Positions 35,027-43,600 of a DNA stretch of 64,000 bases are shown in pieces. The notes beneath the pieces are model-generated. The model saw only the letters and a list, made by a program, of their open reading frames with translations. It was not told the DNA's origin and did no database searches. Made by a program: the position numbers and the translations under genes. Numbering within the stretch: position 1 is the first letter of the stretch; every line of letters begins with the position of its first letter. Location: positions 1 to 64,000 of the forward strand of contig CAMUGE010000003.1 of the NCBI GenBank assembly GCA_947088345.1, given 5' to 3'. Source of the stretch: an uncultured Roseburia sp. GTDB taxonomy: Bacteria; Bacillota; Clostridia; Lachnospirales; Lachnospiraceae.

Positions 35027-38000
35027 TTAACTCCTTTCCGTCACAGCATAAAACGCTTCAATCTGCGCCTGTTCGGATGAGAGCCCCTTTTCCTCCATCT
35101 GAACAATTGCCATCAGCATCCTGTTATAATCATACGGAATCACTTTCTTAAACTTCGGCAGATACTCGCTGAAGCGGTCGAGGATTTTTTTGCCTTTTTC
35201 CGAATTGGTCAGCGCAACATGTTCCTTGATCATTTCTTTTAGTTCTATGACATCGTATTTATTGGAAACTTCCTCGGAAAATACCATTTCTTTATTTATC
35301 CTGGTATACAGATCGTTGTCCTCGTCAAGCACATATGCAATGCCGCCGCTCATCCCGGCTGCAAAGTTTTTGCCGGTCTTGCCGAGAATAACAACGCGTC
35401 CGCCTGTCATATACTCGCAGCCGTGATCTCCGACTCCCTCGACTACCGCCGAAGCTCCGGAATTTCTGACACAGAAACGTTCTCCCGCTACGCCGTTTAT
35501 AAATGCTTTTCCGCTTGTCGCCCCATAGAGCGCAACATTGCCTACAATAATATTTTTATCTTTCTGAAACACTGCGCCTGTCGGAGCAAATACTACGAGT
35601 TTTCCGCCTGAGAGTCCCTTGCCAAAATAGTCGTTGGAATCGCCGACCAGTTCCAGCGTAAGCCCGTTTGGGATAAACGCGCCAAAACTCTGTCCGCCCG
35701 CACCGGAACATCTGACCACAAACGTATCCTCCGGCAGTCCCTCCCCGCCGTATCTCTTCGTAATCTCCGAGCCAAATATCGTGCCAAAAGAACGGTCTGT
35801 ATTTGTCACTTCAAGCGCAATGCTCTTTCTCTGCCCCTGTTCCAGCGCGCCTTTCAGCTGTTTTAACAATACGGTCACATCTTTTGATTGATCCAATTTA
35901 AAGTCGTAAATCTGTTTCGGATCAAAAATCACGTTCGCTTTCGGCCTGGCATACGGATTATTTAGTATTCCTGAAAGGTCAAATTCCCGCTCTCTTGCAG
36001 TAAGATCATCCCTCACTTTTAACAGATCGCTCCTGCCAACCATCTCGTCAATGGTACGGCATCCCAGTTTTGCCATATATTCGCGCAGCTCCTGTGCAAT
36101 AAAACGCATAAAATTTTCCACATATTCCGGTTTTCCGGCAAAACGTTTGCGAAGCGTCGGATTTTGGGTTGCAATACCTGCAGGACAGGTATCCAGATTA
36201 CATACGCGCATCATAACGCAGCCAAGCGTTACCAGGGGCGCTGTAGCAAACCCGTATTCCTCCGCACCCAAAAGAGCTGCAATGGCAACGTCGCGACCGC
36301 TCATCAGCTTGCCGTCCGTCTCTATGCGCACTTTATTGCGCAGTCCGTTTAACAGCAGTGTCTGATGCGTCTCAGCCAGCCCCAGTTCCCACGGAAGCCC
36401 GGCATTGTGGATAGAACTCTGCGGCGCCGCTCCCGTTCCTCCGTCGTAGCCGGAAATTAAGACCACCTGTGCGCCAGCCTTTGCCACACCCGCGGCAACT
36501 GTGCCGACGCCCGCTTCCGACACCAGTTTTACAGTGATGCGCGCATCCCGGTTCGCATTTTTCAGATCAAAGATCAGCTGCTCCAAATCCTCAATCGAAT
36601 AGATATCGTGGTGCGGCGGCGGTGAAATGAGGGATACGCCCGGTGTGGACAGCCTGGTCTTTGCAATCCATGGATATACCTTTTTCCCCGGAAGATGGCC
36701 TCCCTCTCCCGGCTTTGCCCCCTGCGCCATTTTAATCTGAATCTCCTGCGCACTGACAAGATAGGCGCTCGTCACTCCAAATCGCCCGGACGCAACCTGC
36801 TTTATCGCCGAACAGCGGTTTACGGACGTGTTCCTGCTTGCAATGCGGTCCAAATCCTCGCCTCCCTCGCCGGAGTTTGACTTTCCATGCAGACGGTTCA
36901 TCGCGATCGCCAGCGTCTCATGCGCCTCCTGGGAGATGGAACCGTAGGACATCGCACCCGTCTTAAAGCGGGTAACAATCGAATCTACGCTCTCCACCTC
37001 CTCGATCGGCGCCCCTTTTTTCGGGTAATTAAAATCCATTAGCCCGCGCAGCGTAATCTTTCGCTCTTCCTGGTCAACCAGGCCGGTATACTGCTTAAAC
37101 AACTCATAATCGCCGCGCTTTGCAGCTTCCTGTAACAGATGTATCGTCGCAGGATTATAAAGATGCGGCGCAGCCCCGCTTCTCATTTTGTGGCGTCCTC
37201 TGCTCTCAAGTGTCAGATCTGTCTCAAGTCCAAGCGGATCATATGCAGCAGAGTGAAGTTCATTGACATCTTCCGCAATTTCTTTTAATGTAATGCCCCC
37301 GATACGGCTGACCGTATTGGTAAAATATTTGTCAATCACCGCCTTATCAATGCCGACCGCTTCAAAAATTTTTGACCCCTCATAGGACTGTATGGTTGAA
37401 ATGCCCATTTTGGAAGCAATCTTTACAATGCCGTTTAAGATCGCCGCATTGTAATCTTCAATAGCGGCATGATAGTCTTTGTCCAGCATGTTCTCCTCTA
37501 CCAGCTGTTTAATCGTATCCTGCGCCAGATACGGATTGATTGCACATGCGCCGTACCCTAAAAGTGTTGCAAAATGGTGCACTTCCCGCGGCTCGCCCGA
37601 CTCTAAGATCATGGCGAGAGACGTCCTCTTTTTTGTGCGGACCAGATGCTGCTGCAGTGCGGAAACTGCAAGCAGCGACGGGATCGGCACATGATTTTCA
37701 TCGACTCCGCGATCCGATAAGATCAGTATGTTTGCGCCGTCCCGGTAAGCGCGGTCGGCCTCCACAAACAACCGCTCAATCGCTTTCTCAAGGCTTGTGT
37801 TTTTATAGTAGATAATCGGAATAACTTCCACGCGAAATCCTTCCGCATTCATCGCTTTGATCTTCATCAAATCCGTATTGGTCAAAATCGGATTGTCTAC
37901 TTTCAGCACATGACAGTTTTTTGCCCTCTCCTCCAGAAGATTTCCGTCTTCCCCGATATAAACGGTGGTAGAGGTAACGACTTTTTCACGAATGGAATCA

Positions 38001-39625
38001 ATCGGCGGGTTTGTCACCTGCGCAAACAGCTGTTTAAAATAATTAAACAACGGCTGATGATCGCCTGCGAGCGCTGCAAGCTGTGTGTCGATCCCCATCG
38101 CAGAAGTACCCTCGCCGCCGTCCCTTGCCATTGGCAAAATGGCATCCTTTAGCGACTCATAGGTATATCCGAATGCTTTCTGCATCCGCTGCCGCTCTTC
38201 TTTTTCATATTCCGGCACACGGGCATTGGGGATCTTTAAATCTTTTAAATTCAGCAGATGACGGTCAAGCCACTCGCCGTACGGCTGCTTATTTGCATAT
38301 ATTTCTTTTAACTCATCGTCGTCTATAATCTTTCCTGCCACCGTATCCACAAGAAGCATCTTCCCCGGATGAAGACGCTCTTTTGCCACAATTTTTGTCG
38401 GATCAATAGCGAGCACGCCGACCTCGGAGGATAAGATCAGATAATCGTCATTTGTAACATAGTAGCGCGATGGACGCAGCCCGTTTCGGTCAAGCACCGC
38501 CCCCATCAAGTCGCCGTCGGAAAACAGAATGGATGCAGGCCCGTCCCACGGTTCCATCATGGTCGCATAATACTGATAAAAATCTTTTTTCTTCTGCGAC
38601 ATAATCCGGTTGTTTGCCCATGGTTCCGGTATCATAATCATTATCGCAAGCGGTAAATCCATGCCGCTCATCACCAGAAATTCCAGCGTATTGTCAAGCA
38701 TTGCCGAATCGGAACCCTCGCTGCTTATAGCCGGAAGCACCTTTAAGAGCTCTCCTTTCAGCAGACCGGATTCCATTGTCTCCTCCCGCGCAAGCATCTT
38801 GTCGGCATTTCCCTTAATCGTATTGATCTCTCCGTTATGCACAATAAAACGATTTGGATGCGCCCGCTCCCAGCTTGGGTTTGTATTGGTGGAAAAACGG
38901 GAATGCACCGTCGCGATTGCCGATTCGTAATCAGCATCCTGCAGATCCGGAAAAAACAGACGCAGCTGCTCAACCAGAAACATTCCCTTATAAACGATTG
39001 TTCTGCTTGACAGGGACGCTACATACGTATCGTCGTTTGACTGCTCAAACACACGCCGCGCAATATAGAGCCTGCGGTCAAACGCAATCCCTTTTTCCAC
39101 ATCCTTTGGACGGTTTACAAAACACTGCATAATATACGGCATACAGTCCGCCGCTTTCTGCCCCAGATGCTCCGGCGCAATCGGCACTTTCCTCCATCCG
39201 ATAAATGAAATGCCCTCTTTTTTTGCAATCACCTCAAACATCTTTTTCGCGCGGTTGCGCTTCAACTCATCCTGTGGAAAGAAAAACATGCCGACGCCGT
39301 AATCGCGTTCCTCCCCGATGTGAAGTCCTGCAGCCTTTGCAGCTTTTGAAAAAAATTTATGTGAAATCTGAAGCAGGATGCCGACGCCGTCGCCTGTTTT
39401 TCCCTCGGCGTCTTTTCCGGCCCTGTGCTTTAAATTCTCTACAATTTTTAACGCGTTTTCCACTGTCTCATGCGTCTTTATGCCTTTGATATTGACAACT
39501 GCGCCAATCCCGCAGTTATCATGCTCAAATGCCGGGTCATAGAGCGCGCTCCCGCCGGCTGTATCTTTCGATGCGGTAAAGCGGTTTAATGTATCACGTT
39601 TCTGATTTACGATCTGCTTGCTCAT
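35027..39625 (-). CDS. gltB: Glutamate synthase large subunit
   Basis: The 1532-residue subunit converts 2-oxoglutarate and glutamine to two glutamates. A propeptide of 37 residues precedes the N-terminal nucleophile Cys38 (HDNCGIGA), then the glutaminase domain, central domain, FMN domain and a C-terminal beta-helix domain rich in GG. The 3Fe-4S cysteines are in CNLDTCPAGIATQ near residue 1150. The frame opens at 39697, but ATG 39625 has GAGGGAG 6 bases upstream and places the propeptide at normal length. The promoter is at 39762-39790. Confidence 0.97.
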   Translation of the reverse strand: MSKQIVNQKRDTLNRFTASKDTAGGSALYDPAFEHDNCGIGAVVNIKGIKTHETVENALKIVENLKHRAGKDAEGKTGDGVGILLQISHKFFSKAAKAAGLHIGEERDYGVGMFFFPQDELKRNRAKKMFEVIAKKEGISFIGWRKVPIAPEHLGQKAADCMPYIMQCFVNRPKDVEKGIAFDRRLYIARRVFEQSNDDTYVASLSSRTIVYKGMFLVEQLRLFFPDLQDADYESAIATVHSRFSTNTNPSWERAHPNRFIVHNGEINTIKGNADKMLAREETMESGLLKGELLKVLPAISSEGSDSAMLDNTLEFLVMSGMDLPLAIMIMIPEPWANNRIMSQKKKDFYQYYATMMEPWDGPASILFSDGDLMGAVLDRNGLRPSRYYVTNDDYLILSSEVGVLAIDPTKIVAKERLHPGKMLLVDTVAGKIIDDDELKEIYANKQPYGEWLDRHLLNLKDLKIPNARVPEYEKEERQRMQKAFGYTYESLKDAILPMARDGGEGTSAMGIDTQLAALAGDHQPLFNYFKQLFAQVTNPPIDSIREKVVTSTTVYIGEDGNLLEERAKNCHVLKVDNPILTNTDLMKIKAMNAEGFRVEVIPIIYYKNTSLEKAIERLFVEADRAYRDGANILILSDRGVDENHVPIPSLLAVSALQQHLVRTKKRTSLAMILESGEPREVHHFATLLGYGACAINPYLAQDTIKQLVEENMLDKDYHAAIEDYNAAILNGIVKIASKMGISTIQSYEGSKIFEAVGIDKAVIDKYFTNTVSRIGGITLKEIAEDVNELHSAAYDPLGLETDLTLESRGRHKMRSGAAPHLYNPATIHLLQEAAKRGDYELFKQYTGLVDQEERKITLRGLMDFNYPKKGAPIEEVESVDSIVTRFKTGAMSYGSISQEAHETLAIAMNRLHGKSNSGEGGEDLDRIASRNTSVNRCSAIKQVASGRFGVTSAYLVSAQEIQIKMAQGAKPGEGGHLPGKKVYPWIAKTRLSTPGVSLISPPPHHDIYSIEDLEQLIFDLKNANRDARITVKLVSEAGVGTVAAGVAKAGAQVVLISGYDGGTGAAPQSSIHNAGLPWELGLAETHQTLLLNGLRNKVRIETDGKLMSGRDVAIAALLGAEEYGFATAPLVTLGCVMMRVCNLDTCPAGIATQNPTLRKRFAGKPEYVENFMRFIAQELREYMAKLGCRTIDEMVGRSDLLKVRDDLTAREREFDLSGILNNPYARPKANVIFDPKQIYDFKLDQSKDVTVLLKQLKGALEQGQRKSIALEVTNTDRSFGTIFGSEITKRYGGEGLPEDTFVVRCSGAGGQSFGAFIPNGLTLELVGDSNDYFGKGLSGGKLVVFAPTGAVFQKDKNIIVGNVALYGATSGKAFINGVAGERFCVRNSGASAVVEGVGDHGCEYMTGGRVVILGKTGKNFAAGMSGGIAYVLDEDNDLYTRINKEMVFSEEVSNKYDVIELKEMIKEHVALTNSEKGKKILDRFSEYLPKFKKVIPYDYNRMLMAIVQMEEKGLSSEQAQIEAFYAVTERS

Positions 39626-39761
39626 CCTCTGCTCCCTCTCTTTTGGCAAGACCCCCGCAGAAAAATCAGGATAAACTGATTCTGCCAAAAATGCCATCGT
39701 TTTTGGATGTCTTTTTGCCTTTTTATTGCGGACATCTGTCTTTTTATTTTTTTCAGATTTT

Positions 39762-39790
39762 AATATACACCTATTTCCTTTGTTTGTCTA
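39762..39790 (-). promoter_or_regulatory. Promoter for gltBD
   Basis: On the minus strand TAGACA, 17 bases, TATATT. It gives a leader of about 130 bases that contains small hairpins (CCAAAAA/TTTTTGG and AATCAG/CTGATT followed by T residues), possibly an attenuator. Confidence 0.7.
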
Positions 39791-40174
39791 CCTGAATTTT
39801 TTAGTAATTATCAGATAATTTGAAAACAAAATTTATTTATATAAATTTTCAGAATATCGTATCTTTAACTGCAAAAAAATTCCATGTTTCTATACAATTT
39901 TATCACACTAACACAGCAGACAGTCAAAAAATTTTTCCATTTGACGCGAGGATCAAAAGTTTTTTCACTCCGGAACAATTTCGAATAACAAACATGGAAT
40001 AAAATCTGAGTTAATTTGACAGAAACTATAAGTGTTGCGGTAGTTAAAGAATATTGGCCCATTTCGCCAACCGACAGATTTAGAAAAGGACAAAAAGATT
40101 GCAATGAGACTTTTGTCCTCCATTAGAAATTTCCTGATTTACACATATCATTTGACAAAATAATTCATACTGAC
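39791..40174. other. AT-rich intergenic region without a recognised gene
   Basis: No convincing ORF lies here on either strand. It holds a perfect 8-pair inverted repeat GGACAAAA (40088-40095) with TTTTGTCC (40111-40118), a short one TTGGC/GCCAA near 40055-40071, and TTGACA hexamers on the plus strand at 40016 and 40152. The region ends at a plus-strand terminator, which makes an unannotated small RNA possible. Confidence 0.5.
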
Positions 40175-40217
40175 CCGGTGCGCCTGTCTTTGACGCACCC
40201 GGATCTTTTTCTTTTTC
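40175..40217 (+). terminator. Plus-strand intrinsic terminator with no upstream gene
   Basis: CCGGTGCG (40175-40182) pairs with CGCACCCGG (40194-40202, one bulged C) around an 11-base loop, followed by ATCTTTTTCTTTTTC. The T-run fits only the plus strand. The nearest plus-strand gene upstream is DUF4364, 7 kb away. On the minus strand, after aat, the same stem lacks a T-run. Confidence 0.65.
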
Positions 40218-40233
40218 AAAAACAATAAAACGG

Positions 40234-40893
40234 CTACAACTCCGCGTAACAGCCTTTCTTTAGCATACGGTAATATTCCTCCCAGGAAATAAGCTTTCCT
40301 CCCATACGTTCCAGATGATCTGTATGGAACTGACAGTCAATCATCAGAAAGTTTTCTTTTTGGAGCAGCTGTGCAAACCCAATCAATGCCGTTTTGGAGC
40401 CGTTCTCTTTCTCCGAAAACATACTCTCGCCAAAAAAACATTTCCCGACGGACACCCCGTAAAATCCTCCCGCCAGCTCTTTGTCCTCATAACATTCCAC
40501 GCTGACCGCATACCCCGCCCTGTGAAGACGCCCGTACGCCGCCTCCATTTCGTCGGAGATCCAGGTACCCTCCGCAAATTCCCGTTTCAATCGGCAGCGG
40601 TGCATCGTATCTGCAAAATCTCGATTAAACCTAAGACTTATCTCATGTTTTTTCATATATTTTTTCATCGAACGGGAAATATGGATTTCATGCGGAAGAA
40701 TCACAAAACGCTCTCTGGGACACCACCACATAATCTCTTCTCCGGGATTATACCACGGAAAAATTCCATTTGTATAGGCCAGCAAAAGCCGCTCCACACA
40801 CAGATCCCCTCCGACCGCCAAAAGTCCGTCAGGCCTTGCACAGGCAGGATTCGGAAAGGATATTTCTCTTTGATCCAACCGGTAAACAGGCAT
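40234..40893 (-). CDS. aat: Leucyl/phenylalanyl-tRNA-protein transferase
   Basis: The 219-residue enzyme transfers Leu or Phe from tRNA to proteins with N-terminal Arg or Lys, creating N-degrons for ClpS. Family signatures are FPNPACARPDGLLAVGGDL near 13, NGIFPWYNPGEEIMWWCP near 42, CYEDKELAGGFYGVSVGKCFFGESMFS near 135 and DCQFHTDHLERMGG near 188. It overlaps the clpA stop by one base (TAATG), so it is coupled to clpA. The enzyme is best known from proteobacteria. Confidence 0.95.
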   Translation of the reverse strand: MPVYRLDQREISFPNPACARPDGLLAVGGDLCVERLLLAYTNGIFPWYNPGEEIMWWCPRERFVILPHEIHISRSMKKYMKKHEISLRFNRDFADTMHRCRLKREFAEGTWISDEMEAAYGRLHRAGYAVSVECYEDKELAGGFYGVSVGKCFFGESMFSEKENGSKTALIGFAQLLQKENFLMIDCQFHTDHLERMGGKLISWEEYYRMLKKGCYAEL

Positions 40894-43220
40894 TATATTC
40901 CTCCCTGTCTGTCAACACTTTGCGGCTTTTTAAGACAAACGTCCTGTATTTTATCCGCTTCGGTTCGAATATAAAATTGTCCTTCCGATGCTGTCAGAAA
41001 GCAGGTCCCGCCGTCTTTTAATATGCCAAATAAAATCTCGTCAACGAGCAGCGGTTTCACATCGCTTTGAATGACGCGCGCAATCTCGCGCGCACCAAAT
41101 TCAGCGCTGATCCCTTTTTGTTTGATCAGTTTTTTCGCTTCCTGATCTGCCGTCAGCACAACCTGCTTTTTCTGAAGCATCCTTTTGAGCTCGTCAAGCT
41201 TTTTCTCTACAATACGCTCGGCCATAAAATCGTCCATTCCGCGAAAAACAACAATCTTACTGAGGCGGTTGCGGAACTCCGGCTGAAAAATCCGCTTTAT
41301 CTCGTCAAATACAACTTCCGACGTCCGCTCCTGACTCCGAAAACCAACGCCGGGTTTGCCGATCAGGTTTGCCCCTGCATTCGACGTCATAATCAGAATA
41401 ATATTGCGGAAATCAGCTCTTCTGCCCTGATTGTCAGTCAGCGTCGCGTCATCCATCACCTGAAGCAGTATATTATAAATATCTGCATGCGCCTTTTCAA
41501 TCTCATCCAATAGCAGCACGGCATGCGGATGTCTGCGAACCTCCTCCGTCAAAAGCCCGCCTTCTTCATACCCCACATATCCGGCCGGCGCGCCGATCAG
41601 TTTTGCCACTGCATGTTTTTCCTCATACTCGCTCATATCAAAACGAATCAGCCGTATCCCAAGCTCTTTTGCCAGACTCTTTGCAATTTCTGTCTTTCCG
41701 ACTCCGGTCGGCCCGACAAACAAAAGACTGGCCAGAGGTTTGCCCTCCTCCAAAAGACCTGCTCTGGAAAATTTTACCGCATTTACAACTTGTGCGATCG
41801 CCTCGTCCTGTCCGTATACAAGATTCTGCAGCCGCTCTCTTAATGTTGCCAGAGAATCTATTTCGTCACTCTCTACCGTCTGTTTTGGAATGTGACATGT
41901 CCTGGCCACAATCTCGTCAATAAGTTCCTTACTCACTGTCTGGCACAGATCCGCCTGTTGTTTGTCAGGAAACATACGGCGGTATGCGCCCGCTTCATCA
42001 ATCAGATCAATCGCCTTATCCGGAAGATACCGCTCGTTGATATATTTTGCACTCACCGTAACCGCATACTCCATCACGCCCTGCTCATAGCGAACATTGT
42101 GATACTGTTCATAATTTTGCCTAAGGCCCTCTAAAATCTGCACCGCCTCCGAAGCATCGGGTTCTTTTATATCAATATTTTGAAAACGCCGCACCAGACT
42201 TTTGTTTTTCTCAAAGTGCTTTTTATATTCCTCATAAGTCGTAGCCCCGATAAAGCGGATCTGTCCGCCAGAGAGATAGGGCTTTAGCATATTGGAAATA
42301 TCAAAGCTTCCTCCGTTTACCGCGCCGGCTCCTACAATATTATGAATCTCATCAATATATAGAATCGGTTTTTCTTCTTTCGCAATGCTATCCATCACGC
42401 GTTTCAATCGTTTTTCAAAATCCCCCCGATACTGTGTCCCGGCCAGAAGGCTGCTCAAATCCAGAGAGAAAACTCTGGCGCCAAGCAATGGTTTTGGAAC
42501 GCGTCCCTCATTCAGCAGCTTTGCAAACCCAAATACAATCGCAGTCTTCCCGACCCCCGGCTCCCCGATATGCAGGGGGTTGTTTTTCTCCTTTCTGCAG
42601 AGAATCTGCATCGTACGCTCCAGCTCTTCCTCCCTGCCGATCAACGGGTTTGCGTCGTCAGACGCATCGTTCAGACAGACCGCATACTGCTGCCAGAACC
42701 CGCTTTGGGCGTCTGTCCCGTCCTCCTCATATTCCCCGTCCTCTTTGCTGTCGGACGCATCTATGCCGTCGGCCGGAAGTTCCTCTTCAAGGATCAGTAT
42801 CATTTCCTGCATAAGATCGGCATGTTCCACGCCCTGCACACGCATAAAATATACGGCGTAACTTTCTTTTAACCCGTACATCGCATGTATCACATGTGTT
42901 AATTCCACACTGTCCCTGCCGCTGCTTTGCGCGGACTCCCATGCAAAGGAAAGCATAATTGCCGCGCCCTGCGACAACTCCGGCATTTGACGCGGGTCCC
43001 CGGCATCCGCCTCCATATATTCCTCAAGGTAAGTCATCAGTTCCCGGTCAAGTTTTTTGAGCCTGCCGCCGCAGTTTTCAAACGCTTTCGCAAACACTTT
43101 GTTCTGACAGATGACATAAAGCACAAGCTCCGGCGTCACAAACGCAAAGTTTGCATTTTTTGCCAATAAAACAGCCTTGTCAATGATCTCTGCCACTTCC
43201 TCTGATACACGCATGCTCAT
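40893..43220 (-). CDS. clpA: ATP-dependent Clp protease ATP-binding subunit ClpA
   Basis: The 775-residue AAA+ unfoldase has an N-terminal Clp repeat domain (1-145) and two ATPase modules: Walker A GEPGVGKTAIVFGFA near 218 and GPTGVGKTEIAKSLA near 505. The middle coiled-coil domain of ClpC/ClpB is absent. The ClpP-docking loop is GKPGVGFRSQ near 615, whose VGF matches the IGF-type tripeptide. It is encoded next to ClpS (4-base overlap) and Aat, the adaptor and tagging enzyme. ClpP is not in the window. Confidence 0.95.
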   Translation of the reverse strand: MSMRVSEEVAEIIDKAVLLAKNANFAFVTPELVLYVICQNKVFAKAFENCGGRLKKLDRELMTYLEEYMEADAGDPRQMPELSQGAAIMLSFAWESAQSSGRDSVELTHVIHAMYGLKESYAVYFMRVQGVEHADLMQEMILILEEELPADGIDASDSKEDGEYEEDGTDAQSGFWQQYAVCLNDASDDANPLIGREEELERTMQILCRKEKNNPLHIGEPGVGKTAIVFGFAKLLNEGRVPKPLLGARVFSLDLSSLLAGTQYRGDFEKRLKRVMDSIAKEEKPILYIDEIHNIVGAGAVNGGSFDISNMLKPYLSGGQIRFIGATTYEEYKKHFEKNKSLVRRFQNIDIKEPDASEAVQILEGLRQNYEQYHNVRYEQGVMEYAVTVSAKYINERYLPDKAIDLIDEAGAYRRMFPDKQQADLCQTVSKELIDEIVARTCHIPKQTVESDEIDSLATLRERLQNLVYGQDEAIAQVVNAVKFSRAGLLEEGKPLASLLFVGPTGVGKTEIAKSLAKELGIRLIRFDMSEYEEKHAVAKLIGAPAGYVGYEEGGLLTEEVRRHPHAVLLLDEIEKAHADIYNILLQVMDDATLTDNQGRRADFRNIILIMTSNAGANLIGKPGVGFRSQERTSEVVFDEIKRIFQPEFRNRLSKIVVFRGMDDFMAERIVEKKLDELKRMLQKKQVVLTADQEAKKLIKQKGISAEFGAREIARVIQSDVKPLLVDEILFGILKDGGTCFLTASEGQFYIRTEADKIQDVCLKKPQSVDRQGGI

Positions 43221-43516
43221 ATCTCCTCCACTGTCATACGAAACGGAAATCCCTGGCTTTTTGCCCGCGCAGTCGCCGTATTTACTTTTGTCACCGCAAT
43301 ATCGTATGGATACGAACCTATTGCGGCGCGTCCGCTTTCATGTACCATAAGCATCAGCCGTTCCGCCTCGGGCAATGCTTTTCGAAAAATGTCAGTCAGA
43401 ATTTCTACTACAAAATCCATGGATGTAAAATCGTCATTGTGCATAATAACGCGATAGTGTTTTGGTTCCCTTATGTTAATTCTTGTTTTTTCCCTTGTTT
43501 TTCCCTGTACGGCCAT
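43217..43516 (-). CDS. clpS: ATP-dependent Clp protease adaptor ClpS
   Basis: The 99-residue N-recognin binds N-terminal Leu, Phe, Trp and Tyr and delivers substrates to ClpA. The core YRVIMHNDDFTSMDFVVEIL near residue 21 includes the Asn-Asp-Asp that grips the N-degron. HESGRAAIGSYPYDIAVTKV follows near 58. The frame opens at 43585, but ATG 43516 has AGAGG 9 bases upstream and fits family length. First gene of clpS-clpA-aat, 84 bases after the LtaS-like gene. Confidence 0.95.
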   Translation of the reverse strand: MAVQGKTREKTRINIREPKHYRVIMHNDDFTSMDFVVEILTDIFRKALPEAERLMLMVHESGRAAIGSYPYDIAVTKVNTATARAKSQGFPFRMTVEEI

Positions 43517-43600
43517 CCCTGTTTTCCTCTTATTATTCTGCAAAAATATATCTGTGAAATAGAAAGCGCCATCCTCTTTGCGCAAGTATCATTCTTCTCT

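Noticed and set aside
39865-40104. ORF of 79 codons in the gltB upstream region
   Set aside because: No ribosome site, no family resemblance, and an AT-rich composition typical of noncoding sequence.
40175-40217. Terminator of the aat operon on the minus strand
   Set aside because: On that strand the hairpin is followed by GGGTCAGTATG and lacks a T-run; it fits the plus strand only.
40315-40974. Long ORF antisense to aat and clpA
   Set aside because: It is a shadow frame of two well-supported genes with no start signals.
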